Source: Primula veris
Taxonomy: Eukaryota > Streptophyta > Magnoliopsida > Ericales > Primulaceae
Reading direction: 5' to 3'
DNA: 64,000 nt
NCBI GenBank assembly: GCA_963682055.1
Contig: OY821741.1
Span: 14,451,197 to 14,515,196 of the forward strand
Shown piece by piece: positions 19,180 through 34,100 of the stretch (positions are counted from its first letter, which is position 1; each line of letters begins with the position of its first letter). The notes below the pieces were generated by a model that was not told the DNA's origin, searched no databases, and saw only the letters and a list, made by a program, of their open reading frames with translations. Made by a program: the position numbers and the translations under genes.

Positions 19180-22100
19180 GTACGAGACTTTTCCCCTTTC
19201 TTTGTTTTGTTACTGTTTTTTGGTGACTTCTTTGATTGTGTTTGAGGTGCTCTGGTTGGCTATGTTTGGAGCTAAATTGCCCTTTTGGTGATTTGTCGTA
19301 ATGTAAAAGTTGGGTTTTAAGTTTTTTGTTTTGTTTTTGAAGTGTTGTGGTTGTATATCATTGGGACTAAACCGTCCTTTTGGTGATTTTAGTAATGTGA
19401 AGTTGGGTTTTAAGGGCTTTTTTTTTATTGAAGTGTTCTACTTGTCTATCATTGGGACTAAAATGTCCTTATGGTGATTGGTAATGTAAAGTTGGGTTTT
19501 AAGGGAGGAGGGTGATTGATCTGAACGAGCCAGCATGGCAGGAGGGAGGGTACGGTGGCATGCTGACGTGGCGGTACGAGACCTTTCTCCTTTCTTTGTT
19601 TTGTTATTTTTTTTTTGGTGTCGTTTTTTATTGTGTTTGAGGCGCTCTGGTTATCTGTGTTTGGGGCTAAATTGTCCTTTTGGTGATTATAGTAATGTAA
19701 AGTTGGGTTTTAATTGAAATGTTATGGTTGTCTATCATTGGGATTAAAATGTCCTTACGGCGATTATGGTAATGTAAAGATGGGTTTTAAGGGTTTTGTT
19801 TGTTTTGCACTTTTGAAGCTGAGTTTTGTGTTTGTGTGTGTGGGTGTGTGTTTGAAGTGTTGTGGTTGTTATCTTTGGGACTACCCTCTCGGTGATTAGT
19901 TTGGGTATTGGGCTTTCAGGGTTTTGTTTGTTTTGCACTTTAAAAGCTGAGTTTTTGTGTGTGTCTTCCTTTGGACTAAACTGCCCTTTTGGTGATCGGT
20001 TCTGGGAAGTTTGAGAATCGGGGTTTAAGGGTTTTGTTTGATTTTTATTTAAGTTTTGTGTGTGTGTGTGTTAAGTAGTAGGGCATTTGACTGGTTCGAT
20101 AGTTGGCTAGCTTACAAAATTGAGATTTGAGTTATCTTTTTGTGACGGTAAACCCAACATAATTCTCAGATTTGAAAAAAAGGTTTCTTTTACGCTTAAA
20201 AATCTGCAACCAAACAAGCTAGGAGAAATTGCTTCCTTTAAAGCTTGGTCTTTGGAGTTTCTCCTTATAAGTTGTAGTGCAATTGGTTGGGAAACTTGAA
20301 AGCAGTATCTTTTTGCTCTAGTAGCTAGAAAAAGCTAGAAGTTTGAAGCTGGAGGAAACTACTTTTTTTGCTCAAACTCAATTGAGCCAGCTGATTTGCT
20401 AACAATGCAGCCAAACATGCCCTAAAAAACTAATTTTCTTATGGTTTTTTTTTTTTTCTTAGTTAACGAGTCGTATTTATGTTAATGTATACATGAGTAA
20501 GGAATAAAACCTTATCTAGTTCAAAATATAAATGATGTATGAAGTTAAGTAGACTAAGAAGTGTTAATTAAAATTGCATTATTGTTTATATGAGACATTA
20601 TCACTTCAGATTGCTGACACCAACTTAGTTTATTTGCTTTAACTGCTCTGTGTATTGAAATGTTGGTTAGTGGGTTCAAAATAAAAGCTCTTTCTTTGTT
20701 CGGAAAAGTTCAACGATTGGGGTATTGATATCTTTTTATAAAGGGTTAAAAAAAATTATAAGCAAAATTTGGGTGAAATGCCATCTTTTGTTTACTAATG
20801 AGTCACCACCTTTAAATAATGACACTTTCTTTCATACTGCTGTGTGTATTCGCACATATGGATTTACGACGTCCTAGCAAAACCTTTTTCTTTCTTGTGA
20901 GAGTTTCGAAATAAGGTTTTTAGTGTCTGTGCAAATAGATTAAGCTGTTCATTAATATTGCAATTTCGTCTATATGTGGAGTTACCTATTCCAGTCAACG
21001 AGATTTTTAATTATACTGCTGTATCTCTGTGAGTGTTTTTGAAAACCAGCTCCTTTTTTAATGCGTTTACAAGTGGGACTAAGAAATGTTTTCAGTTTAG
21101 AAAAGAACAATTTTGTACTTGTGTAGCATTGCATATCTAATATTTAATGATTTGACACCAATTTCGTGCTTAAAAATTATGCCTTTATCTTCTGATTAGG
21201 AAGTGTTAAAAAATGTGACTACGTCATGCTTTGCAAGTTTGGTTTTTGGATTTAAAAATAGAAGTACATTCTGTCTTTGGGTTTTCTTTCTTTGAGAGTT
21301 TAAAGTGGGCCACAACGTGTTTCCAAACGAATTAGGAAGTGTTTCCAATCGAACACCCTGATTTAGTTTCTGTGTAAGGTATTCTTTTGCAAGTTAACTG
21401 GACACTAAATCATTTTATCTTGTATGTATGGTCGTGCGGCTAAATATAGGCTTGCATATCACAATCAAGCTGCTTTTTTCCCTCTCTGATTCAGCGAGTC
21501 AGTGTGTTTTCAAATGTGACCCCTTCATGATATCAGTCCATATAAATTTAAGCTGCTATATACGATTTGGATATATCTGGCTAAGACCCAGTATCTTTCC
21601 TTAATATCGATTATTGTTATACATCCATGTATTTTTAAAGTAATCTATCTTAAATAGATATCTAAAAAATATCGACTTAATGTTCTTTTTGAAATTTTAA
21701 TTTGAATCCTGTGAGTTAAGGATTCAATTTGGACTACTTCATGCCATCCGGAGTTGTTATTTGCTGAGTGAATGACAGAATCTAAGTTTTCCGGGGACGG
21801 TTATTAAATCCTTTCATTGCTTTAAAAGAGCATAATTATCATTCAACGGATATCCTCATATACTTTTTGAAATAGACTTTGTATTTGGTATTGCGAGCAT
21901 CTGGATAGCTGTCAAATTATTTTGACAGTAAAATTCACTTTGCGAGTGGAAGTAGTTCGATCACATGAAAGAAGTTTGATCGCTTGATTCTTACCCTGGA
22001 GTTGGTGGCAATTACTCACTAGAAAATTACGGAAAATGGGCACACTATCATTAATTTCTCTTCATATAAACTAAGCTGTTGTATGATACGAGCAAAAGTT

Positions 22101-25100
22101 AATGATATAGATTAAATCATATATGGATGAAGGAAATAAGAAGTGGAAATAGAAAAAAGTCCCAGAAGCGCACTGTTTTTATCTATTGATAAAAACATAG
22201 TCAAATCCAATTTTGTGTATTTAGGCTCTCGAGAGCGGATATTGCTAGATTAAGGTGTAATGCCCTCTAGCTAGCTCTCGTCTTACCTAATTGCATGGTT
22301 CACCAAAACCTATGTTGCTTCTATAAGGATGCTATTACTCGGGAAGAAGGATTATCAATATTGTGCACTTCAAGTAATATGAAATTCGAAAGATCTGAAA
22401 ATGATTTCCAATCGACTGAAGAAGTTAAATATGCTTTCCCACTTTGAGAAAATGTTAAAAGAGAGTGGATTTTTTGTCGAAAGACCAAATGCCTTGTATT
22501 GAATTCTTAGGAGTGTAAGCTTATCCTTCACCACCATGAAAGACAACATTAAACAAAAGAACGTCAACAATCGCATTACAATTGTTAAGTGATAACATTG
22601 TATCTTTTTGATAATCTTTCTAATACTAGGATTTAAATCTTTACTTATGCAACTTATATGTAAACAAATTCGGATGAGTTTATAATAACTTAAACATCAT
22701 CACCGTTATCTTATCTAGAAAGTGTTGTCGACGTGATTTGAATTAGTCTTTTTATAAAACTTTCTAACTCGAGTGTTTAAGATTAAACTCAAAAATAGGA
22801 AACGTGCATTACTTATTTTAGACCAGATGGATTCGCTGTACTTATGTTGGAGTTTTATGGTTGTTAATAGCACATTGTTTGACATATATATGGGTTTCTA
22901 AATGTTGACTAGTTTTTAGTTGGAGAGACTACAAATAAGTTGATCCTTTTCTTTTTTGGAACAGTAACATTTATATTGCTCAAAGAATCACTCAACGCCT
23001 AATGCAATTGGGTATTTACAAATACAACCAATGCTATAAATCCAATAATTCTATCAATCCTTATGTTCATGCATTTAGTAGCAGTTAAAACATATGAATC
23101 ACCAATAATAAGTTACATGATCGAAATAGATGGATAATGTGAGTCCTTTCTGGTGAACACTAATTTCCATGGAAATGAATTCTTGAAGAGATAAATCGAA
23201 TTATAACAATTTCATTCTTGAAACTTTGGAATTGCGACATGTAATTCTAGCTTACGGAACATTATTTGATATTCCTTGATCATTCAATCAAATTAATGCT
23301 TCAACTGACACTTTTGAAACATTCTTCGACACCTTTAATATACCCAACTTCCATGCAATTGTAAAAGTTGTGACATGTGATTCTAACTTAATAAACATTA
23401 TTTGATATTCATAGATCATACGTTTTAGTGCTTCAATGGACACTTTCGATACTTTCTTTGAAACCTTTAATATATCTAATTTTCATGCAATTATGAATGA
23501 CGAATTACGATGATGGAGTTTGCAAATAAGAGCTACAGAGGGTGGTGATAGTTCGTAGATTTGAAGTCGCGACCTTCAAGGTGTAATTGTTCCTCCTACA
23601 CTATGCGCTGAAATCTTGGATTTGTGACATGCAATTCTAGTTTACTACATATTACTTGATATTCCTTGATCATTCATTCAAATTAATGCTTCAAGGACAC
23701 TCGAAACATTCTTTGACACCTTGGCTTTAATATATCGAACTTTCATTTAATTATGAACGGCGAATTATGGTGATAGAGTTTGCAAATAAGAGGTAGAGAG
23801 GGTGGTGATTGTTCCTAGATTTGAAGTTGTGACCTTGATAGTGCAATTGTTCCTCTACATCATGCTCTTTGTTTTTAAGCAATATTTGCATATGCTAGAA
23901 TATCAGGGCGATATTTTTCCGAATAGACCAACGTCATTACCAAAAGGGCTTATTGTCAACTTCTATGGAAATGGAATGAAGTACATAAAATGTGAATCAA
24001 CCACAAATGCTCTTGAGACCATATTCGGGTTTGGTCAATTTGTGATTATTAGAAACGACATAAATCCGATGAAAGTGTAACCATATGAAGCAGAAAAGCT
24101 CAAATTTGGTATATCACTAAGAAGTTATCAAGAAATGTGGATTTGTTCGGATATTAAGGTTACTCTGTTGATAAATGTTGGTTCACTTGTGAACACCGGA
24201 AGACATGTGATTATACGACCATCTTGTAATGTACACTATGTAAATATCTTGCATCGTTGCCATTTCTTATGGTAAGGTTCAAGTTAAAATAATAATTATC
24301 TTATGCCTAATATTGCAATCAGGAAGAAATGATTGCAAGTGGAGAATTATAATTGCAATTCAGGGCATAAGAATTAAAACCTTTCCTTAGCATACTTTGA
24401 TGAATAGTGTAATGATTTCGTATATCCATTAAAAAGGAAAGCGATGTTCGTGTACAAATTAACAAACATCAATTAGTATTTCGGAAGAAATTAGGAAACT
24501 TTTATATGAAACACATTAAAACCTCCTCAAAAGGTTCGAAGTACCTTAAAGATTTTGCTTAGATAGATTCTTCGTGAAATCAAGAAAATTACGATGAGAA
24601 TTGCTGTTGTTGGAACTACACTTCACTATATTCTTTCGCTTATAGGCATAGTACTATTAACCGTTCTTGACATTGTTATAATAGGTTTAATCAGAACAAT
24701 GTTGGACGGAGGATAACATTGTCATAAAAGGTTAAATCAAAGCAATCTCGAACAATAGCCTTCCTAAATCGAATTAATGTCAATAGGAAAGTCGAAAACC
24801 ACCTTGTAGAGTATTAGCAAAAGTGTAGCTTGGCACCAGTCTTATACTTCTACTTTGATGTTTAGAATATAAATTATGAGACTTTTTAGCAAGTTTGTTC
24901 CTCTTAAAAAGAAAGGAGACAAATTCCTTTTTTTTCAACATGGTAAGAGATACGGGTTAAAAAAATTTCTTCATGAAATGACAACTTCTAAATGCCCATA
25001 TATTTTCAAGCATATTGTTGATACGTTGCATCCTTTCCTATTGATGAAGTTGCTTTCTAGCTCATGACTTCCCGCTCACGTGTGTATTGGCCGTTTTTGG

Positions 25101-28100
25101 ACGAGTAATTTTACACATGGTTTGCTTTTAAGATCCCTCAGAGCATGAACATGTATCCTTCTCCTAAATTGACTGCACTCAATGCACACTATGTTTTATA
25201 ACACTTTAGAATTTTCAAGCTTGAGAGGAAAGAAGGTCCATATGTATATACACATTAGTACATACTGTGATTTTTTGACTAAAACCAATGTCCACATAGT
25301 ATATAAACACTTACAAGTCGGTACGACTTCTTAAACCTACAAGAGGTGGTGTATAACATGCACTTCACACCGACTAAAGGTGGATCTAAGCTGAAGTGCT
25401 TGTTCCATAAATTATTAGTTGCCTATCTATTTGCTCAAGAAGGACACCGTTAGTTTTTAAGATTGAGACGCTATAATTCACGTGGTGATTATATTGATCC
25501 CGATGTTCTTACCCTTCTCGATAGATTGCACATGCAATGAGTGGAATGTAATGTAAAGGTTAATTTATGAGGCAATTAACATAAACATACTCTACACCTA
25601 TTATATTAACAAAAACATACACTCAAAAGTTAAATTATCAAAAACATACCTTCAATTAATAATTAATAAAAAACAAAAAAGCTGATTCATCACTCCCAAT
25701 CTTTTTCCTCTCTCTCCTTCTTTCACCCTCTCCTCCTCTCTCCATTCTCTCTTTCCTCCTTTTCTCTTCCTCCAATCTCCCTCCTCCTCTTTCTCACTCT
25801 CTCCGAGCTTTCCTCTTTCTCACTCTCTCCGAGCTTTCATCTTTTCTCTATCTTTCCGATCTCTCTCCCCATCCTTCCTCTATTTTTCCGATCTTTTTAT
25901 TCTCCTTCATATTTCTCCGATCTCTCTCTTTCATGAAGATTGAGACGGACACATCTGTAGGAATGGGCGGCGAGGGTATAGAGCGAAATTGAAAATTCGA
26001 GGTTGATGTCGACGAAGATGCGATTGTCGAAGGAGAGGCCCACGACGGCGACGTGCTAATTCAAGATCGGAGTACGGGTAAGAGTTGGATTTGTTAATTA
26101 GTGTATAATGTTGAAAAATAAGTGTATGGATTACGTGAATTAAGGATATGAAGTTGAAAATTATGTAAGTAAGGATATAAATTATGTAAATTGGGGTATG
26201 ACCTTTGAACATAAAAGTGAACTCTATAAATCAGGATATTAACTTTTGAAATAACGGTATGAACTTTTGAAATAAGGGTATGAAAAATACAAATTAGGGT
26301 ATGAACTTTTGGAACAAAGGGTATGGACTTTTGGAATAAGGGTGGGTATGAAAAATACAAATTAGGGTATGAACTTTTGAAATAAGGATATGAACGTTTG
26401 GAATAAGGGTATGAACGTTTGGAATAAGGGTATGAAATATACAAATTAGGGTATGAAATTTTGGGTATTTTTTGTTAATTTAGTTTCAAAAGTAGTATGT
26501 TTTGTTAATTTATCCTTAATTTATTGAACTTGTTTGCCCATTTTGGGGTTTTTTGCATTTTTGTACCGAGGATTGTTGTGTTTTCTCGATTAGTACCTGA
26601 ATTCTTAATTTCTTATATAGTACGGTGAATTCAAATTTTTAACTATTTTGTCAATAATGTGGCACGTGACACCGGAATAATTGAATTCAAGGTACTAAAC
26701 AGGAAAATAATTGAGAACTCAGGGTATTAAATAAGAAAATAATTGAGAATTCAGGGTATCAAAATAAACAAAATAGTTCAAAATAAATAAAAAATTGAAT
26801 TCAGGGTACTAAATAAGAAAAATTAGAATTCAAGGTACTAATGATAAAACGACAACAATTCAGGATACAAAAACCATAAATTCTCGCCTATTTTGTAATC
26901 GTCGATGATCGTAATGTACTAAAAAAGATCTTGGTAGAGAAGTTTAATAGATGTTCATAGGATGTTGAGGAATCTATTTTCCTCCTTTTGAAAAATGGAT
27001 GTTCTTTTTGCTAAATAGTTTTTTGTTTTAAGTGTTGATCAACCCTACTCATTTATAAAGTATCTAAACATTTGAATTCACAAGTTCCTCCTATTGCAAA
27101 TTATCATTGAATTAGATGTGGTCGAGTTAAAATGTAGTTTAGACAAAAAGAGAGTGGTTTCTTGCCATGAATGAGTTGTGTAAAGCAATGGAGTTGTCGC
27201 ATCTTTTTTTTAAGGCGTATCAGTTCAGGAAACACGTACTTAAGCTTTTTGTATTCATGCCCGATGCGACTATGTGATAAGAGGGTTTGGTATGGAAGGT
27301 CGATGTTTGTCTCTAAGATTGTCGTTTTCCATCCTAAATATCGGAAATAGTAAATTATAATACCGGGTTGAGTACACGGCAAACCAAAAACGGAACAGTA
27401 TCTAGCCTTAATATTTATTTTCCTGTGCAGAGTGGTTCCCTTTTATATATTAAATCCGAAGGACAAAGATATAGCGAATTCGTGATCCCCATTTACCGCG
27501 TCCATTAATTGGACTGATTGTAAATAGATGTCATTGTAGCAATAGTTAATGTAGTTTAAGCTGTTATCTATAATTTATGCATATACTTGTACCTTTGGCT
27601 TCAGGAGGGACTTGCTAGTTGCTATCACCATAGCATTCAATCAGGTTCTCTTCTTCAACTTTATGCCCATCTTTCCTAAATATTAAAGACCAATCATATC
27701 TGTAGGAATCAATTTGTGTAAGGTTTTTCTGGATTCATGTAGATTTATGACCACTCACTTAAATATGTTATTTTGGTGGATATATAATTTCCTTTTTTAT
27801 CTGATTCGCTTAAGCCCCTTGTTCTTAATTCAAATAGTGTATGAGATATCCATTTTAGATTCACTCAGGTTATGTTTGCTCACTTTATTCTGTTTTTGTA
27901 GGTCGATACATAATTCCCTTATATTTCAATGTTTATTGATGAACTTAAGCTTCGTATACTTAATTTGTGTGACGTCTGACGTTAAATTTCTGATTCACCT
28001 ACTCATGGCATTTTTTGAGTTTCCAAAATAGATTATGCTAATATTATGTTGCATGATAATTTCGAATTTTATTTTCTGTGATCATTTTCCAATTACTGTA

Positions 28101-31100
28101 CATCTAGTGAAATGATATACTAGTCCCTTCGATATTAAAAATGGCTGGAATCTAAATAATCTGATTATCACTTTTTCCATTTGTTTTGTAGAATGTGTCT
28201 AGGAAGGGATATAATCGGTCACTCAAGCACTGTCCCAATACCAACTGCGGATTTTCTAAATTTGGGGAGAGATTCAAGTCTTTCCAAGACATCTCGTAGG
28301 TTGCGACAAATTCCGCGATTAATTGCTCAAAATACAAATTCCCCATTTTTAGAAACAGGGATATTTCCTCCACCTCCAACAAATCTTGAATCGGCATTAC
28401 AGAGTCAGAGTGGGGTGTATCTTGTAGCTCTAAGGGAATTTATTAATCAAAGACGAGGCCATTTAAGTGAGGGATGGTCTGTAGATTTCTTCTATTGTCA
28501 AAACAGGTGCAAAACCTCTCCAGTTTATTGTGCACCCGATGGGAGCAGGTTTGGTTCAATGGAGGAGGTGGCAAGACATCTTGGGCTGCAGGAAAGATTA
28601 GATGACGTGGGGAGACATTTTGGGTTGCAAGAACAACATATTTTGCCAAATGAAAATGACGGTTTTGTTAGGCTTCAGAGAAGGTTGCATACTTCTCAAG
28701 TTGGAAACCTGTCAATGAGGCTCTCGAGAGGTAGTAGTTTTAGAGAGAACCATAATACTGGATCCCCGTCATTTCAGGTATTTTTTTTTTCTGAAAATGT
28801 TTTTGTTTACTTATTATTTACTAGTTTGCAGTCATTACAACGACAAAATAACTTAGTGAGCAGCATGCATTTGATCATGGTAGTTTTGATTGTGATAAAA
28901 ATTCAAAAAACTGTGTGATTATACAACTTTTGATTGAAGCAATGATTCAAATAGCATGTACAATGGTTTTTGTATAATAGAGTCGAATCTAGATTATAAA
29001 TCTGAAAATCACAAGCACAATTGTTCTGCATGGTATTGGTAAAAGAAAATACTATGTTAATATCGCATCCTAGATTGTCTGTAAATGCTTGAAAATATTA
29101 GATTTACAGTAGTAAATTGTTTTAAAAATCGCTAGAATGACGGAAGTGGAGAGAGAGGGAGGGGAAGTGGGGTGACTAGGCGAGCCTAATCGGGGCCTAG
29201 GCTGGAAAACGACATTTTAGTGTTTTTTTTTTTTGTTTTTTTGGATTCTCGTTGAATAAACATGGTGTGTGTATGATGAACAAGCTAAATTAAGAATTTG
29301 TAGGCTATTAACTTATCTATAACTTATCAAAGTTTGAGAAAAAGGATAACAACATATGAACACTCGATTATAAAGAAAATTAAGTATAGTTATGTATTTA
29401 GACACAAAATTGAAGTGCATTTTTTTTTCCCGATTAAGCTATTCTTTAAACTAAGCATTTTTTTATGTATACAAAAAATATATATGTTTTTACCTGATTT
29501 GACCAGTGTTTAACGCAATTAAAAAGCCTGGTATTAATTGCAGCGGGATCAGGGCCTAGCGCCTAGGCGGGAAAGGTGGGCAGTACACGTTTTTAATGTT
29601 TATTTAGGAGTGAAACTCATTTTATTTTGGTTGTTCTAAGTAGTATAATATATTAGTTGTTAAATTAATTTATTGACTTACCAGAACACGTGATCCTCCA
29701 TTTTCTCTTTTCTCCATATGTTTTGTGACTTACGATTTTACAAATCATCTATTGTCCATTAATCAAAGTCTCTATTCTTACGATCTCGCATTTAATTCCT
29801 CATAAATTTATTCTGTTCTTTATTATCGCAGAACTCATTTCCGGTCCAATTTGAAGATCTTTTTATCCTTTCTTCTGGAACAATCGACTCAAGACCATCC
29901 TACAATAATATTAGCCAAATTTGGCCTATAGGGTACAGGTCATGTTGGCATGACAAAATTTGTGGGTCCATATTTGTTTCCGAAGTTTTAGAAGGTGGTG
30001 ATGTGGGACCTATTTTTAGGGTGAGAAGGTATGCATGCTCCGCGTTGCCAATTCCAGTGGGTTCTACAGTTCTTTCGAGGAAGAAGAACCCTAGCCCAGT
30101 TAATGGCAAAGGAAAAGAAAAGGCCGCAACCATTGGTTTGACTAGTGCTGGAATAGATGACAAGGATGATGATTATGATGAGTTTCTGAAAATTCAGATG
30201 ATGCTCAATGAAGATACCCCTCCTAGTCTAGATGAGATAGATTTTAATAAAGCCAGTAGTTCGAAAACAGAATCTGCGTCTGTTAATAACGCGGGTAAAG
30301 AACTCGGTGATTGTATTGGCGAATTTTCGGTGGAAGGTAGATCATCCTTGTTAGCATGGGAAATGGCCTCCCGAGCTTTGCTCCATGCTTGCCACGTAGC
30401 ATATAAACAAACCGGAAAGGTTCGGTTTTATTGTAAGCATGACTTGGATGCAGAAAATTCTAACGAGGAAAATATTCAAGATCAATTATCGAGATTTTGT
30501 TCTTGGTCAGGCCCTATAGATAATGTTAAACAGTTGATTATTAAGGACGCCGAGTTTGAGGCTATAGGTAAATTACTCATAAGATGGCTTCAACAAGATA
30601 GATTCGGTTTAGATACCGAATTTGTTCAAGAGATATTGGAGCAGCTTCCTAATGTCCAGGCCTGTTCAGGTTACAGGTTTTTAAATAAAAGAGAACATAA
30701 TTCTGGGTTGCAAACAGTTGCGAGTGGGTTTCTTCTCTCTAAAAGGATAAACGAAATCGATGCTCTAGAGAGAGATGGGATTTCTTTGAACTGGAAAAGA
30801 GCTCCAATGAATTTGGGTGACTCTGCCTTAAGAAAATCATTTCCATTAGGAAAACCTTTTTCAAAGCTTCCTCCGTGTTTGGTCGGCGATGTTCTTCAGG
30901 TAATGAATTATATAACTACCCCCAATGCCCTACTCCATACCGTCAAATACCTAGGACTTAATCTAATACAAATTCTTTTCTAAACAATGATATGACTTTT
31001 CTTAAAACAAAATTAAACTCTGTAATTCACATCTGACGCAAAAGTAAAAAGTACATTCTGAACATACTTTCTCATTGTGGCCCTTTCCCCTTTCCGAAGA

Positions 31101-34100
31101 TAGTTTTTGGGGTTAATTACAGTTTTGTACACAAAATTTCATTTGATCTCAATTTAGTATACGATCCTACAAAAGCTAGCAATTGGAGTTAGTACCAACC
31201 TAACATTTTTTTTTATAGACTGGGGACCCAAAATAAAACTGACGTGATATAGTAGTGTGCTAAGTATAATATTTTTGAAAATAAAAATTATTTCGTTTTC
31301 GTTACTAATTAATACTTCAACCTATAAATTTATATTAATTGAGTTCACTAATTTTAATACTCACCGAGAAATATAAAGTTAGTGTATTGATTGCTAAATT
31401 TTGTAAATTTGTTTACAAAATTGAAATTCGATAATACTTCCGTGTGCAAAACTGTAATTAAAACTAAATCTTAAGCTCTTCATGTTCCTAATTACTTGTG
31501 TTGTTATACTTGTGTTTTTTTTCCAGGGCTGGGAATTTTTGTGGCGTTTCTCGGAGATATTGGGATTGGAAGAACCTTTCTCTCTTACGGAGCTCGAAAG
31601 TGAGCTTATTCATCCTTGGGTAGGTACAGTAAACCCAGCAGAACAAGTTAAAAGTGAATCTCTAGATTGGGATATCACAAAATGTACCGGTGTGGCCTTG
31701 AGAAAAGCCCACATCTCACTTCTTAAACCTATAGTAACTGAACTTGTATCAAAAGTTGCGGCATTTTTGGATCCCTTTTCTGAGGCTGCTGAGTCCAAGT
31801 CCAAAAGGGGTAAGAAGAAGGATGTTGAGAGCTCTTCCGTTAAGAAGATGATGTTCGATATGTTGCAGATTAACGTGCTTACTTGGCCGGAAGTTGCTCG
31901 GAGATATATTCTAGTTATATTATCGTTAGAGGGTAACATTGATTCAGCAGAGATTAATAGCTCTGTAGGGAGCAAAATATTTCATTGTTTACAAGGTGAC
32001 GGGGGTATACTTTGTAGTTCTCTCACCGGTGTGGCTGGAATGGAGGCTGATGCTTTGGTAAGACTCAAACAACATTCACTGTGTGTGTGTATATATATAT
32101 TTATGTATCATGGGTGTTTAGTAGTTTGATTCTTGGCTTTTGAAAATAAGGCTGGTATGGTAATTTTGTTTCAGCTTTTAAACAAATTGGCTGGAATTTG
32201 TTATAAAATTCTAGGTTCTTCCAACTTACCTTAGAGCATTCTCAACTGTATATTTAAGAGCCTTTATATCTATTCACGTGTACAGATTTTGGAAATGTTG
32301 TTGCTCATCAGTTACCATATAGGGATATCTTTATCTACAAAGTTAAAAAAATATTCAAAACCTCTCTACATCTATACAGAAATTAGAGAAAATTATAGGG
32401 ATAATTTTATGCAAAAATAATCAGATCCACCCCCAGTCTTTCACTTTCCCCTTACTATTTCTAGTACCGACTCTCTCTCTAAACTACCTCCCACCTAAAG
32501 AGATTTCAGATCATATCTCTAAAATAGCTCTTTTCAACTGTCTTTCATCATCATCATCAATCCATCATCATCAACTGTATATTTTGATTACGTTTGAGTG
32601 GTCTTAAAAGGGAGATTAAATGTATCCTTAAATGTCATAGCATTGACGGGTTCAACCACCGTCGCCACCATACACCTATATGGATCACTATTTTCTTCCC
32701 CCTTGGATCTTTTTTAACAAAAAAATATTTTCTGCGATTTGACTTCAATTAACCTTAGATTGCATCTAATGGTGTCTCCGATTGGGTAAATCTGATTGAT
32801 CAGCGGTGGCTATTGTTTGGTGATAGCAAATAAGAAGAAAAAGGGAAATCAGTCCGTACATTAGAGAAGATATTTGAACTGTTGTGCAAAATATAAGATT
32901 TTACTATATAAACATCGTATAGGGCTTTTTATCCTTGTAGTTATAGAGGATACTTATCAACATTGTTGAGAATGCTCTTAGCTTTTGAGGTAAAAATCCA
33001 ACAAAATGTAGCGAGCTTTTAAAAAATAAAATAAAAAGCGGGGCATGAAACTGTAGCCAAAAAGGGCCTAAGGTGGAATGCATCACCTAATCATGAACAG
33101 AAGGAAATGTCACCACTATGTACAGTTTCTCTAGTTTGTGTGATTAGTAATGTTTCCAATTTTTGTTCACTATTGTCATTTAAAGCTCTTCCAAGATGAT
33201 ATGCATGTACTAAACCCATGGAAACTGTTTTGCTATTACACTTTCTGCATACTTCGTTTTTTTTTTGCTACAAGTTCAAATGTCCTGATTAGTACTATAT
33301 TTTACAGCAACGGCTTTTGGATAGTTTATTCTGTCCAGACTGATCACTACATGTTTATCTTTTATGCACCAAAGAACTAATTTTGTGGAGAAAATAATAT
33401 ACTTTTAGCTATAATATGTTTGGTAGAAATAGAAATAACTTCATTTTTTTGTATAGGGTAGTATTTAGTTGATAGTAGTGTAATTTGGTAAGGAAGGTAT
33501 ACTGTCGAAAAGTAACAAATTTCATATATTATTGAAGTACACAATTTACTACTTCAAACAAATTAAAGTTTAAACTTTTAAGGTGAATGTCAAAAACCAT
33601 TTTCAGTTGTAGTAGTAAAAGGCTTGAGTTTACCAAACAATCCCAAGGGCATTTGTAAGCTCTCAATTTGTGATTAACTTTATCTTTGTCATTTTCAGCT
33701 TCTTGCAGAGGCTCGCAAACAAATTTTTAAGTTGCCCAAAAATAATGAGGTAATTATCGTTGATAAACCCAAGCCCGAAGAAATCAGCACACCAAGAGTG
33801 ATTGAGATAAATGACGATGAAGTCCCACAGTGGGCCCAGGTACTTGAGCCTGTGAGAAAACTCCCCACTAATGTTGGAGCTAGACTCAAGAAATGCGTTA
33901 TTCAAGCTTTAGAATTGAATCCTCCAGATTGGGCTAGGCAGATATTAGAGCACTCGATTAGCAGGGAGGTTTATAAGGGGAATGCATCAGGTCCCACAAA
34001 GGTTCCTCCTCCTCTCTCTCTATATATCTATATACACACACACACATATATATATGTACACACACTTCACTTATCTGTTTCTAAGATATTCGTTTGAGAC

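Noticed and set aside
25931..26444. - strand open frames with SYPYS-like repeats
   Set aside because: They are translations of the GGGTATGAACTTTTG minisatellite, not a protein gene.
27605..27642. Possible 38-bp MBD9 exon between AG and GT
   Set aside because: Including it puts exon 2 in a frame with an early stop; direct exon 1 to exon 2 joining is in phase.
27714..28031. 105-codon open stretch late in intron 1
   Set aside because: Hydrophobic, low-complexity translation without homology or usable splice phase.
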